Positions 56,223 to 63,761 of a stretch of 64,000 bases of DNA are shown here, in pieces. The stretch is from positions 1 to 64,000 of the IMG/VR virus record IMGVR_UViG_3300049595_001870; one strand, given 5' to 3'. A model generated the notes under the pieces. That model did not search any database. It had not been told where the DNA came from and saw only the letters and a program-made list of their open reading frames with translations. A program made the translations under genes and the position numbers. Position 1 is the stretch's first letter. Each line of letters opens with the position of its first letter. This DNA comes from a virus.

Positions 56223-56498
56223 ATGGTGGCGATTGTGACCAAGTATCACGGCCCGACCAACACGCGGGGTTCCCGTGTGTCTGCGTCTGCCAACGGGCAC
56301 CGCGTTGAGGTGACCCATGAGTCTGCTCTGGACTCCGAGGCCAACCATCGCCAGGCATTGCGTGCCCTATGCGACAAGCTGGGGTGGGATGAGGACAGGT
56401 TCTACGGCGGTGCCATGGACGATGGCAGGTGGGCCTGGGTGCCTGTCTTTACCTACGACTGGGAGCAGCGACACAAGGAGCAAGCCAATGCAAACTGA
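56223..56498 (+). CDS. Hypothetical protein, 91 aa
   Basis: Begins MVAIVTKYHGPTNTRGSRVS. The pattern GPTNTRGSRVSASANGHRVE then HRQALRALCDKLGW resembles small proteins in other phages that follow GP88-type genes. Function unknown. Confidence 0.65.
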   Translation: MVAIVTKYHGPTNTRGSRVSASANGHRVEVTHESALDSEANHRQALRALCDKLGWDEDRFYGGAMDDGRWAWVPVFTYDWEQRHKEQANAN

Positions 56499-56709
56499 CC
56501 TGTACAAGGGTGTGGACTGGGCCCCGCATGTGCGTGAGTTCTATGCGGAGTGGCTCAGATTCACTGGCCTGCGGGCGGATAGTCGCCGGTCTTTCGACCG
56601 ATTCGTAGCCCTGATGGAGGAACGCATGGGCGACTTCCTGATGGATCAGTGTGCGGACTTTTCTGGGATGGGTCTTATCCGGGAGGAGGTGAGCGATGCG
56701 ACTGCGTGA
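56488..56709 (+). CDS. Hypothetical protein, 73 aa
   Basis: Begins MQTDLYKGVDWAPHVREFYA and is helical. Starts inside the end of the previous gene (11-base overlap) after AGGAGCAAG. Ends with the GGAGGTGAG junction. No family recognised. Confidence 0.55.
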   Translation: MQTDLYKGVDWAPHVREFYAEWLRFTGLRADSRRSFDRFVALMEERMGDFLMDQCADFSGMGLIREEVSDATA

Positions 56710-57088
56710 TCGGTTCAATGCCTGGGTCCAGGCCCGGGTGGATGCGGTGCTGCTGCCGCGTGTGCGGCGGTGCGTGCAGGCTGAGGCCCAGCCTATCGAC
56801 TTCCAGCGGCTGGCGCTGGAAACGTCCACCTTGCGTGGGTTCAGCAAGGAGGTGGCGGATGCGCTGGAGCTGGACAACGACTTCTGCCGGCGGCTGGCAG
56901 AGGAGATTCCGGCCAGCGACATCGCATACCACATCGACGCCGAGGAGGTGGCCAAGGAGGTGGAGGTGGACATCTGCGTGTCCGATGTGGCCGAGAGTCT
57001 GGACATGTCGGAGCTGGCCGGGGAGATCGATTACGAGGCGCTGGCGGCGGCGCTCGTTCGCATGGCAGCAAAGGGGGTGACCAAGTGA
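56696..57088 (+). CDS. Acidic helical hypothetical protein, 130 aa
   Basis: Begins MRLRDRFNAWVQARVDAVLL. The body repeats short acidic helices (DIAYHIDAEEVAKEVEVDIC; DVAESLDMSELAGEIDYEAL), perhaps a solenoid of 20-residue units. Basic N-terminus and acidic rest. Function unknown. Confidence 0.6.
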   Translation: MRLRDRFNAWVQARVDAVLLPRVRRCVQAEAQPIDFQRLALETSTLRGFSKEVADALELDNDFCRRLAEEIPASDIAYHIDAEEVAKEVEVDICVSDVAESLDMSELAGEIDYEALAAALVRMAAKGVTK

Positions 57089-57285
57089 GACATGTGGAAT
57101 TCCGCAAGTTGGTGGACGCTGTCATCGAAGCCCACTGCGGGCTGGGGTCCATGGATCTGCCCGACTTCGATCTGTGGAGCTACTTCGACGAGGACATGAC
57201 ATCCGAAGAGGCGCAGGAGGCGGCGCGTGATGCCGCCATCGACCTGCTGGTGGAAGAGGGCTTTCCGTTTGAGGAGGGTGCGTGA
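57085..57285 (+). CDS. Acidic hypothetical protein, 66 aa
   Basis: GTG start overlaps the previous stop (GTGA). Rich in Asp and Glu (DLPDFDLWSYFDEDMTSEEA). No family recognised. Confidence 0.55.
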   Translation: MRHVEFRKLVDAVIEAHCGLGSMDLPDFDLWSYFDEDMTSEEAQEAARDAAIDLLVEEGFPFEEGA

Positions 57286-57509
57286 TGCAGAAGTGGGTGG
57301 CCCATGCGATTGCGTCTCACGGCCCGTCTCTGGACGAGCGATGGGTTGGTGATGTGACTGCCGGCGTGGCGGGCGATCTGCCGGCGTTCATTGCGGCAGC
57401 GGCGACGGCGGCGCGTGAGTTGGCCGACGAGCAGTTGGCCGAAGAGTTCTTGGATGCCTTGGCGGCAGTCAATATCGACCGTGTGTTGGGGAAGACCGTC
57501 TTCTACTAG
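57285..57509 (+). CDS. Hypothetical protein, 74 aa
   Basis: Begins MQKWVAHAIASHGPSLDERW; Ala-rich helices fill the rest. Start overlaps the preceding TGA. No family recognised. Confidence 0.55.
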   Translation: MQKWVAHAIASHGPSLDERWVGDVTAGVAGDLPAFIAAAATAARELADEQLAEEFLDALAAVNIDRVLGKTVFY

Positions 57510-57519
57510 GGGGTGCGTG

Positions 57520-57732
57520 ATGAGCTATCGACCGATGGTGAAGGTGGGCAATGAGTGGGCTGGCAATGGCATTCGCTTTGCCACCCGGGCAGAGGCCGAG
57601 GCTTCCGCCCGTGATCTGTACGGACGATGGACCCTGTGTGTGGATCACCGGGCAGATGAGTCCGATGATCAGGTAAACTGTGAGTGGGATTCGTCCCGTG
57701 GCAATGTGCATTTGGAGGTGGTCAATGCCTGA
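57520..57732 (+). CDS. Hypothetical protein, 70 aa
   Basis: Begins MSYRPMVKVGNEWAGNGIRF with FATRAEAEASARDLYGRW, a layout common among small phage proteins that contain an F-x-T-x-x-E-A-x-x-Y/A helix. C-terminus acidic. Function unknown. Confidence 0.6.
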   Translation: MSYRPMVKVGNEWAGNGIRFATRAEAEASARDLYGRWTLCVDHRADESDDQVNCEWDSSRGNVHLEVVNA

Positions 57733-57988
57733 GATTCCAAACATCCCGCAGTCCGTGCGGATATACGTGGCTCCTGTCGGCACAGTGGACTCCCCTGTTC
57801 ATGGCTGCATTCCGTTCGTCGTTCGGGCCTACGACAACACCCGCACTGGCGAGGTGATGTGGCGGGGCAGCTACTACCAGAACGTCAATGGCTTCCCAAT
57901 GTACGTCGCCGCTAGGCAGGCGGCCGAGCGTGAATGCGGCGTGCGTAACTGGCACATCGTCAACCCAGAGGAGGTGAGCAGTGCCTAG
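57725..57988 (+). CDS. Hypothetical protein, 87 aa
   Basis: Begins MPEIPNIPQSVRIYVAPVGT. Mixed beta with VRAYDNTRTGEVMWRGSYYQ and a helical end. Junction is GGAGGTGGTCAATG. No family recognised. Confidence 0.6.
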   Translation: MPEIPNIPQSVRIYVAPVGTVDSPVHGCIPFVVRAYDNTRTGEVMWRGSYYQNVNGFPMYVAARQAAERECGVRNWHIVNPEEVSSA

Positions 57989-58283
57989 GCACAGACGTTC
58001 TCGCACCGACTACCCGGCTGGCGTGATTGCCATCTATGACAACTGCGGCAAGACCATCGACCGATACGAGGTGGTGTTCTCGCCTGCGTCCAGTGATGGG
58101 GTGCAGTTCTTTCCCATCCTGTACATGAGCCCCGATCCGTTCCATCCGCAGGGCGTGGGGCAGCATTCCGAAACGCTGTTCCGCCCGACGCGGATGCCCG
58201 ATCAGCGCGTGATTGATTGGGCCGATCTCCCTGAACGATGCAAGCAGTGTGTTCTGCAAGACTTGGAGGTGACCAATGCCTAA
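57981..58283 (+). CDS. Hypothetical protein, 100 aa
   Basis: Starts with GTG after AGGAGGTGAGCA. Basic opening (MPRHRRSRTDYPAGVIAIYD), then aromatic and His-rich. Overlaps the previous gene by 8 bases. No family recognised. Confidence 0.55.
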   Translation: MPRHRRSRTDYPAGVIAIYDNCGKTIDRYEVVFSPASSDGVQFFPILYMSPDPFHPQGVGQHSETLFRPTRMPDQRVIDWADLPERCKQCVLQDLEVTNA

Positions 58284-58491
58284 ACAGCGGCGGCGGTATG
58301 CCGTGATCGGCTGGTGTGCCGTCGATGTCCTGGAGCATAGGCCGGGCTGGACCCGCAAGCAGTGCAACGAGTTTCTGGAGGCCAACGAGGATCACGTCCA
58401 GTTGGCGATGATTGAGGCTGGCAATGCGGCGATCAGGGAGTGCCTGCCGCCGGGGAACGATGAGGACACAGAGGAGGTGGTCAATGCCTAA
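58276..58491 (+). CDS. Hypothetical protein, 71 aa
   Basis: Begins MPKQRRRYAVIGWCAVDVLE. Contains WTRKQCNEFLEANEDHVQLA, a helical segment seen in small phage proteins. Ends VVNA because of the GGAGGTGGTCAATG junction. Function unknown. Confidence 0.6.
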   Translation: MPKQRRRYAVIGWCAVDVLEHRPGWTRKQCNEFLEANEDHVQLAMIEAGNAAIRECLPPGNDEDTEEVVNA

Positions 58492-58735
58492 CCCAAACGT
58501 CAGTCAGAGCCACTTCGCCAAGGCTGCTGCCGGCAAGGCGGCGACGTTTTGCGAAGAGGCCAAGAGCGAGGCAAGCCTAGCCGTTATTGCCCGCATGGTA
58601 CTGGAGGAGTTCGACACGGCCCCCAAGTCGCAGGAGTACCTAGCCCTCGCGGCTGCGTTCAGCAAGTCGCATGGCAAGAACGAATGGGTGATAGTGGACG
58701 ACATTGTCCGTGCGTTCAAATGGTTTCGGAGGTGA
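58484..58735 (+). CDS. Hypothetical protein, 83 aa
   Basis: Begins MPNPNVSQSHFAKAAAGKAA; helical. The MP.. opening shared by four consecutive genes comes from the repeated junction. No family recognised. Confidence 0.6.
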   Translation: MPNPNVSQSHFAKAAAGKAATFCEEAKSEASLAVIARMVLEEFDTAPKSQEYLALAAAFSKSHGKNEWVIVDDIVRAFKWFRR

Positions 58736-58739
58736 CGAC

Positions 58740-59030
58740 ATGACATCCGGTGACCTCGCCAAGATGGCCCGTGCCGCAGCCGTCATTGAGTCTGTGCTGG
58801 GCCGGGACTTTGTGTGCTACACCCGGTCAGAGTTCGATGGTGAGTACGGCAAGGGTGCCTTGCTCATCCTGCAACATGAGAGCTGCGATCCGCTGTACCC
58901 GTATGTGAACTACGACGGTTTGCAATACGGCAAGATCGAACAGTTGTCCGATGCGTTGTCGGCTGCTGGGTTCTGGGTGGAGGACTGCACGGGGTGGTAC
59001 TCCGGTGTCTATGAGAAGGAGGTGGCGTAA
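58740..59030 (+). CDS. Hypothetical protein, 96 aa
   Basis: Begins MTSGDLAKMARAAAVIESVL, with LGRDFVCYTRSEFDGEYGKG and many Tyr/Asp. Ends KEVA, linked by GGAGGTGGCGTAATG. No family recognised. Confidence 0.6.
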   Translation: MTSGDLAKMARAAAVIESVLGRDFVCYTRSEFDGEYGKGALLILQHESCDPLYPYVNYDGLQYGKIEQLSDALSAAGFWVEDCTGWYSGVYEKEVA

Positions 59031-59269
59031 TGCGAGTGCGATATGCGGCTGGCGAAATTGTTGATGTGGACTCCGGCGTGTTCACTGCCTCGCCCATTCG
59101 CGGCGAGGGCTGGGTGCGATGCGAGGTGGTGTGCGACACCGACAACGTGGATCAGACGTACATCAGCCCCCTCCCGCCGCACCTTGGCTCGCCCCTATAC
59201 GTGCGACCACGGGACATCCGTGGGCCCTCGCTACTTACCAACAAGGAGAACGCCAATGCCGCAGATTGA
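59030..59269 (+). CDS. Hypothetical protein, 79 aa
   Basis: Begins MRVRYAAGEIVDVDSGVFTA. Beta-rich, small-barrel-like first half. No family recognised. Confidence 0.55.
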   Translation: MRVRYAAGEIVDVDSGVFTASPIRGEGWVRCEVVCDTDNVDQTYISPLPPHLGSPLYVRPRDIRGPSLLTNKENANAAD

Positions 59270-59453
59270 TTGGACTGCTGACCAAGGCGAAGAGGTTCGG
59301 CAGTTGCTTCTGAATCAAATTGATTTCCTGCAAGAGAGAAAGGCAACGTGGGTTTCTCGCGGTGCCCTCGGCCCAGCAGCAAGCGACTCGCACCTCATCC
59401 AAGACTTGCGTGACATAATTTCTAAACTGGAGGCTGCATATGCCAACGATTGA
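59256..59453 (+). CDS. Hypothetical protein, 65 aa
   Basis: Begins MPQIDWTADQGEEVRQLLLN, then a helical hairpin (LIQDLRDIISKLEAA). The next gene also has a two-helix layout, so the two may be diverged duplicates. Ribosome-binding site AAGGAG. Confidence 0.6.
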   Translation: MPQIDWTADQGEEVRQLLLNQIDFLQERKATWVSRGALGPAASDSHLIQDLRDIISKLEAAYAND

Positions 59454-59619
59454 ACTGACCGACGAGCAGGCCGAGGAGTTGCAGGATGTGCTGGTGTACG
59501 AGTCTGACCGCCTGACGTTTGCCATCAAGGACGCTGACCCCAGCGATGCAGACGCTATTGCTACGCGGCACACTGTGTCTGTCCTGTCCGACATCCTTCA
59601 CCTACTGGAGATTGCGTGA
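59440..59619 (+). CDS. Hypothetical two-helix protein, 59 aa
   Basis: Begins MPTIELTDEQAEELQDVLVY and ends SVLSDILHLLEIA. The TDEQAEELQDVL helix and a later helix are common in small phage proteins. TGGAGG precedes. The start overlaps the previous gene and the stop overlaps the next ATG. Confidence 0.6.
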   Translation: MPTIELTDEQAEELQDVLVYESDRLTFAIKDADPSDADAIATRHTVSVLSDILHLLEIA

Positions 59620-59837
59620 TGAAGCCACTGCATATCACTGAGCATGAGGCACGCCAGGAACTGCTAGCCTACGTGGACATCGATGATCTGGCCCTGCTTC
59701 TCAGCAAGCTGGCCGTGTATCAGGACCGCACCGTGGTTGTGAAGGGCACCGACAAGGAGAGTTACGCCTGCTGGAATGGGTACATGAGCGACGAGCGTGG
59801 TGATCTGAACTGCTTCAGCGACAAGGAGACTGCCTAA
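59619..59837 (+). CDS. Hypothetical protein, 72 aa
   Basis: Begins MKPLHITEHEARQELLAYVD, helical then beta. The start overlaps the previous stop and its own stop (TAATG) overlaps the next start. No family recognised. Confidence 0.6.
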   Translation: MKPLHITEHEARQELLAYVDIDDLALLLSKLAVYQDRTVVVKGTDKESYACWNGYMSDERGDLNCFSDKETA

Positions 59838-60076
59838 TGCCATACCCAGACAGTGAGTACCCGTCCATCCTGCGTGGACGCACCAAGCGTGAGAGCCAGC
59901 GGTTGCTGGCGGCGGCACCGGACATGCTGGCTGCGCTGAAGATGTGGATGGAGCTAGAGACAACGTGCGATGGGCGCCGACCGTGCTATTGCGACGACCC
60001 AGAGATATCGCGGCACGGCAAATGCTATGCGTGCGCTGCCGATTCCGCCATCGCCAAAGCAGAAGGGAGAAAGTGA
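59837..60076 (+). CDS. Small phage protein, PYPDSEYP family, copy 2
   Basis: 79 aa. N-terminal 30 residues nearly equal those of the gene at 865 (MPYPDSEYPS, RESQRLLAAAPDMLAALK). The middle differs and carries four Cys (PCYCDD, KCYAC), which may bind metal. It starts the part of the right array that is collinear with the left array. Confidence 0.8.
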   Translation: MPYPDSEYPSILRGRTKRESQRLLAAAPDMLAALKMWMELETTCDGRRPCYCDDPEISRHGKCYACAADSAIAKAEGRK

Positions 60077-60372
60077 TGGCACATACACCGGGAACGTGGG
60101 AGGCAAGGCCGACTGACGGGCAGATCGTTCTCAATGGATCGAACTGCTATGACATTCAGGAAATCTACAACGATCAGGGCGGGTTCAATCCTGACGACAT
60201 CCGGCTCATGGCGGCGGCGCCTGAGATGCTGGCTGCGTTGCGTGACACGCTCGGCGAACTGGAGTGGCTGTGCGAATGCCACCGCAAGTGCAAGGAAGAG
60301 CCGGATGCTGGTGCGTATGCTGCTATCGCCAAGGCCCGCACGGCCATACTCAAAGCGGAAGGGAGGGATTGA
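60076..60372 (+). CDS. HTPGTW-motif small phage protein, copy 2
   Basis: 98 aa. Opens MAHTPGTWEARPTDGQIVLN; ends AIAKARTAILKAEGRD. Shares the internal MAAAPEMLAAL helix with the copy at 1107. Contains CECHRKCK. Coupled both ways by overlap. Function unknown. Confidence 0.75.
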   Translation: MAHTPGTWEARPTDGQIVLNGSNCYDIQEIYNDQGGFNPDDIRLMAAAPEMLAALRDTLGELEWLCECHRKCKEEPDAGAYAAIAKARTAILKAEGRD

Positions 60373-60473
60373 TGGGCCGCAGGGCCAGCGTATCGGCCAA
60401 GCCGAGGCGGAACATGCGGACGCTGCTTCTACGGTGGGGCGGCTGGGAGTGGTTTCTGAAACACATCAAGTGA
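60372..60473 (+). CDS. Short basic peptide, 33 aa
   Basis: MGRRASVSAKPRRNMRTLLL then RWGGWEWFLKHIK: ten Arg/Lys and three Trp. Its ATG overlaps the previous stop, after GGGAGG. It could be an antimicrobial-like or nucleic-acid-binding peptide, or a spurious frame. Confidence 0.4.
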   Translation: MGRRASVSAKPRRNMRTLLLRWGGWEWFLKHIK

Positions 60474-60478
60474 GCGAC

Positions 60479-60676
60479 ATGATCAACCTGACTTTGAGTC
60501 CGACGCACTTCTTCTACCTGCTGGCCGCCGTCCGCCGGGACGCGGCCGAGCTGGAGGACATGGCACCATGGGATATCAGTGAGGAAACCGAGGCACATGA
60601 GCAGGAGATGAAGTTGTGCCGGGAGGTTGGTAGGCTCCTGTCCAAGGTGGAGCAGGAGCAGGTGTTCACGCACTAG
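60479..60676 (+). CDS. Hypothetical 65-aa protein, copy 2
   Basis: Begins MINLTLSPTHFFYLLAAVRR, matching the opening of the gene at 1850, and ends in an acidic helix (EEEAHEQ-like, then GRLLSKVEQEQ). Order with the 45-aa gene is the reverse of the left array. Function unknown. Confidence 0.7.
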   Translation: MINLTLSPTHFFYLLAAVRRDAAELEDMAPWDISEETEAHEQEMKLCREVGRLLSKVEQEQVFTH

Positions 60677-60685
60677 GAGGTGTGC

Positions 60686-60823
60686 ATGGGACGCATCGAC
60701 TGGTGGACTGACGGGCGGGTAGACTACGTCATCAGCCTGCTTGTGCAGGCCGAGCGTGTGGTGCGAGAGGTTGAGCCTGATCTGTACGAGAAGATCCGGC
60801 GTTTTCTTTTGGAGGAGGCGTGA
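60686..60823 (+). CDS. Hypothetical 45-aa protein, copy 2
   Basis: Begins MGRIDWWTDGRVDYVISLLV and ends KIRRFLLEEA. Same length as the gene at 1716 and about half identical. AGGAGG precedes the ATG. The stop overlaps the next start. Confidence 0.7.
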   Translation: MGRIDWWTDGRVDYVISLLVQAERVVREVEPDLYEKIRRFLLEEA

Positions 60824-61302
60824 TGAACAAGTATCGCGTGCAAGACTCGCACTGCGGCGAGGACTTTGAGGCTGCCGACGAGGACGCCGCCTTCGCATAC
60901 GCCAAGGAGTGGCTGCGAACCGGCGACTGGGATCGGTCTCACACTCTCTGGCCGGACGCCACCGTCTTTGCGTACGACGGCGACACAGAGGAGCGGCTGG
61001 GTTCAGTGACGGTCACCCTCCCGCCCGATGAGCCGGCATGCGTTGGCGAGGAGCATGTGTGGTGTTCACCGCATCACATCCTCGGCGGCCTGGAGGATAA
61101 CCCGGGCGTGTGGGGTAACGGCGGAGGCGCTCGCATCAAGGAAGTGTGCAGCGAGTGCGGCGTGTACAAGTTGGTCGATACGTGGGCCACCAACCCCACT
61201 AACGGTACGCAGGGGCACACTTCCGTGGAGTACCTGCCGCCTGACAACGCGTCCTTAGAGTGGGTAAGGCAACTGCAAACAGAGGAGGTGCGTGATGGCT
61301 AA
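60823..61302 (+). CDS. Hypothetical protein with zinc-site candidate, 159 aa
   Basis: Begins MNKYRVQDSHCGEDFEAADE. First half has the layout of small phage proteins with an E-D-A-A-x-x-Y helix (DEDAAFAYAKEWL). Second half has ACVGEEHVWCSPHH and VCSECGVYK, a likely metal site. Function unknown. Confidence 0.65.
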   Translation: MNKYRVQDSHCGEDFEAADEDAAFAYAKEWLRTGDWDRSHTLWPDATVFAYDGDTEERLGSVTVTLPPDEPACVGEEHVWCSPHHILGGLEDNPGVWGNGGGARIKEVCSECGVYKLVDTWATNPTNGTQGHTSVEYLPPDNASLEWVRQLQTEEVRDG

Positions 61303-61771
61303 GAAGAAGGCTGCGAAGAAGCCCCGGCCGCAGAGCGTGACGCTCCGGTTCATTTCCGATCCCGGCCATGGGTGGCTGGAGGTGCCGAAGGCTCTGTGCG
61401 AGATGCTTGGTCTGGGCACAGACTTCCCCGCCCATGGGCCCTTCTGCTACTTGGAGGAAGACTGTGATTGTACCGACTTCGACCGGGCGGCGAAGCGGCA
61501 CGGCGTGTCGTTCGTAACGGCCGAGCATGAGGTGGATAGCTTCGATCACTGGTTCGGTGGTGAGCAGTGGCCGTACATCCCCGGCGCCGTCTATGGGGAT
61601 GACAGAAAGCTTGTGTGCCACGCTTTGGAATCCCTCGGTACGCAGATGAAGCAGTGTCACTTGGATGAGACGTACAGTGCCAAAGAACGCAAGGAGTTCC
61701 GAAAGATGTGGGAGGATTGCGTGCGGCTAACACTGAAGTTTGAAACCCTGAACGGTGTGGGAGGTGAGTGA
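61295..61771 (+). CDS. Lys-rich N-terminus hypothetical protein, 158 aa
   Basis: Begins MAKKKAAKKPRPQSVTLRF, like the two MAKKK proteins of the left array. Contains YLEEDCDCTDFDRAAKRHGV and a Lys/Glu-rich end. Ends GVGGE from the embedded junction. Function unknown. Confidence 0.65.
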   Translation: MAKKKAAKKPRPQSVTLRFISDPGHGWLEVPKALCEMLGLGTDFPAHGPFCYLEEDCDCTDFDRAAKRHGVSFVTAEHEVDSFDHWFGGEQWPYIPGAVYGDDRKLVCHALESLGTQMKQCHLDETYSAKERKEFRKMWEDCVRLTLKFETLNGVGGE

Positions 61772-62067
61772 TGACTAATGACACCGTCACGGATTGGCGG
61801 CATGCAATTCGATTTCGCATCGACGGCCAGCAGTTTCACTATGACGGCCAAGGAGAATTCCGTGCGCTGCATGCCACCGTGTTCCAGTACGCCAGCGATG
61901 GCAAACGATACTGGAAGGTCGAAGTGCTAGAGGAGAGTTCGGATCGCAGCCGGGCCGAGGCTTACACGTATGGCGACACTCTGCCGCTCACGCACAAGAT
62001 GGCGACAGAGATCGCGCGTAGGTTTGTGACCGGGAAGAAGATACCCAAACGATTGGAGTGGAGGTGA
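61771..62067 (+). CDS. Hypothetical protein, 98 aa
   Basis: Begins MTNDTVTDWRHAIRFRIDGQ. Beta-rich with a helical end (HKMATEIARRFVTGKK). Junctions GGAGGTGAGTGATG on both sides. No family recognised. Confidence 0.6.
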   Translation: MTNDTVTDWRHAIRFRIDGQQFHYDGQGEFRALHATVFQYASDGKRYWKVEVLEESSDRSRAEAYTYGDTLPLTHKMATEIARRFVTGKKIPKRLEWR

Positions 62068-62070
62068 GTG

Positions 62071-62292
62071 ATGCTGACGGGCGACAAGAAGCGGGCTCGG
62101 CTTGGCAAGGCGGCATGCCGCCGATATGCCGATGACGTTGGTGCGGACATGGATGAGGATCAGGGCGTGATCATGCAGGATTTGGTGGTCAGCATCCTGC
62201 ATCTGTGCGATCAGGAAGGCATGGACCCGTTTACGTTCTCGCAGAAGGCGCTGCGGAAGTTTGAGGAAACCCTAGTGGAGGAGGATTACTGA
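62071..62292 (+). CDS. Hypothetical protein, 73 aa
   Basis: Begins MLTGDKKRARLGKAACRRYA. Helical, with VGADMDEDQGVIMQDLVVSI resembling small phage proteins. Ends EEDY; the stop overlaps the next start. No family recognised. Confidence 0.6.
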   Translation: MLTGDKKRARLGKAACRRYADDVGADMDEDQGVIMQDLVVSILHLCDQEGMDPFTFSQKALRKFEETLVEEDY

Positions 62293-62501
62293 TGGCGTTC
62301 GGCAAGCACCGGAAGATTTGCTTTGACTATGAGCCCGGCCACAACTACCCGTACGTTTGCTCTGCGTGGTGCGAGGTGGGTGGCATGAACATCGGTGATC
62401 GTTTCACCGAGGAGGTTGCCGAGGTCCTCATTGAGGCGTTCCGTGAGAATGGGATTGCGGTGGAGGTGGAAGAGGTTGCTAACAATCAGGGGAGACTATG
62501 A
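62292..62501 (+). CDS. Hypothetical protein, 69 aa
   Basis: Begins MAFGKHRKICFDYEPGHNYP. Contains VCSAWCEVGGMNIGDRFTEE and a helical end. The start ATG overlaps the previous stop. No family recognised. Confidence 0.6.
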   Translation: MAFGKHRKICFDYEPGHNYPYVCSAWCEVGGMNIGDRFTEEVAEVLIEAFRENGIAVEVEEVANNQGRL

Positions 62502-62884
62502 CTGACATCGAAGTGCTGGAGGATTTCTTTATTGTTGACGAGGTCGCCGCAGCGCTGGAGTGGGTGATTGCGCCAACACTCTTGGGCCGGTCGGCGCGTG
62601 AGTTGCGGGCTCTGGCGTCCAACCCGGACGCAAGCCCAGAGGATGTGGTCAAAGCGATCGAACTCGTCCTCACTGCCGTCGGCCCACGCAACATGGCGGC
62701 CATTGTGTCGCATGGCGTGTGGGATCATTGGTGCCCGTGCCATGTCGATCTTGATCAGTTCAACAACGGCCACGGCGCTGTGATCTGGACCGGCAACAAT
62801 GGATATGTGAAGTGCGTGATTGATGACACTGACGAAGACAATCTGGACCTTACGCTGATTGCCGGGAACGTCCCGGCGAAGTGA
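62498..62884 (+). CDS. Hypothetical protein, 128 aa, copy 2
   Basis: Begins MTDIEVLEDFFIVDEVAAAL. Positional and sequence counterpart of the gene at 4279: acidic opening with FF, then ASPEDVVKAIELVLTAVGPR. The C-terminal part is beta-rich (GYVKCVIDDTDEDNLDLTLI). Function unknown, but the conserved place before the recombinase suggests a functional link. Confidence 0.7.
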   Translation: MTDIEVLEDFFIVDEVAAALEWVIAPTLLGRSARELRALASNPDASPEDVVKAIELVLTAVGPRNMAAIVSHGVWDHWCPCHVDLDQFNNGHGAVIWTGNNGYVKCVIDDTDEDNLDLTLIAGNVPAK

Positions 62885-62913
62885 ACGGCAACCTTGTTTG
62901 TGAGGGGGATTCT

Positions 62914-62985
62914 ATGGGCGAGACTTTTGAGTTCCTGATGTGCTGCATTGTTGTTGCCACAATCCTGTACTGGAGCGGCCAGTGA
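62914..62985 (+). CDS. Tiny membrane peptide before recombinase, copy 2
   Basis: 23 aa: MGETFEFLMCCIVVATILYW then SGQ, one membrane helix. The stop overlaps the recombinase GTG start, so translation of the recombinase probably depends on it. Counterpart of the peptide at 4724. Confidence 0.55.
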   Translation: MGETFEFLMCCIVVATILYWSGQ

Positions 62986-63761
62986 TCTACGGATATGTGC
63001 GAGTCTCCACCGACAAGCAGGAGTGTTCCGCCGAGGCGCAGCAGGCGGACATCTTGCGGTGGGCCAAGGACGGCTGCGACCGCATGTTCGTTGACGAAGA
63101 TGTGTCCGGCGGCATGCCACTGCAAGACCGGCCGCAGGGCAAGGTCATGTGGGACTTGCTCACGCCGGGTGACACCGTCGTCGTCGCCAAGCTGGACCGT
63201 GCGTTCCGCAATCTCTCCGATGCCGCCAACACACACCAGAACTTCAAGGCGCAACGGATTGCCCTTGTTGTTCTGGATTTGCCGATCGACATCAACACGC
63301 CGGCCGGCGAGCTGTTCTTCCACCAGCTCTGTGCGTTCGCTCAGTTTGAGCGGCGCATGATCGCTGATCGCACGCGGCGGGCGTGCCAGCACAAGCTCTC
63401 CACGGGCAAGCCGTACGGCCGGGCGCGTCCGCTCGGCTGGGTTCGCCGGGAGGGACAGTACGTGCCCTGCGAGGAGGAGCGAGAGACTGGCCGCCGACTG
63501 CTGGCCATGCGCAAGGCCGGGCTATCCTACGTTTCCATCTGCTGGAAGTTTGCCCGCGAGCGCGTGCGCAAGCCCGATCCGGTCAAGGGGAGCCGGGGCT
63601 ACTACGGCCCGGACGATCTGCGGATGCTGGCCCAGGCAGCCGAAGCTGGATACCCAGCCGTTCCGAGAGCGTACGTGCCAGCGCTCGCGCGCGAACAGAT
63701 GCTACTCGCAGAGACACCTCATGCTCCGCGGCGATTTGACGTAGCGTCATTCCCTCAATGA
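62982..63761 (+). CDS. Serine recombinase (resolvase/invertase type), copy 2
   Basis: 259 aa from a GTG (VIYGYVRVSTDKQEC, Ser9). Catalytic-domain motifs: VDEDVSGGMPLQDRP, GDTVVVAKLDRAFRNLSDAA, FAQFERRMIADRTRRACQHK. The C-terminal domain has a helix-turn-helix-like MRKAGLSYVSICWK. It keeps the more standard KLDRAFRN box, where copy 1 has TTRDRGFRS. The last 179 bases are antisense to the second sigma factor. Confidence 0.9.
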   Translation: MIYGYVRVSTDKQECSAEAQQADILRWAKDGCDRMFVDEDVSGGMPLQDRPQGKVMWDLLTPGDTVVVAKLDRAFRNLSDAANTHQNFKAQRIALVVLDLPIDINTPAGELFFHQLCAFAQFERRMIADRTRRACQHKLSTGKPYGRARPLGWVRREGQYVPCEEERETGRRLLAMRKAGLSYVSICWKFARERVRKPDPVKGSRGYYGPDDLRMLAQAAEAGYPAVPRAYVPALAREQMLLAETPHAPRRFDVASFPQ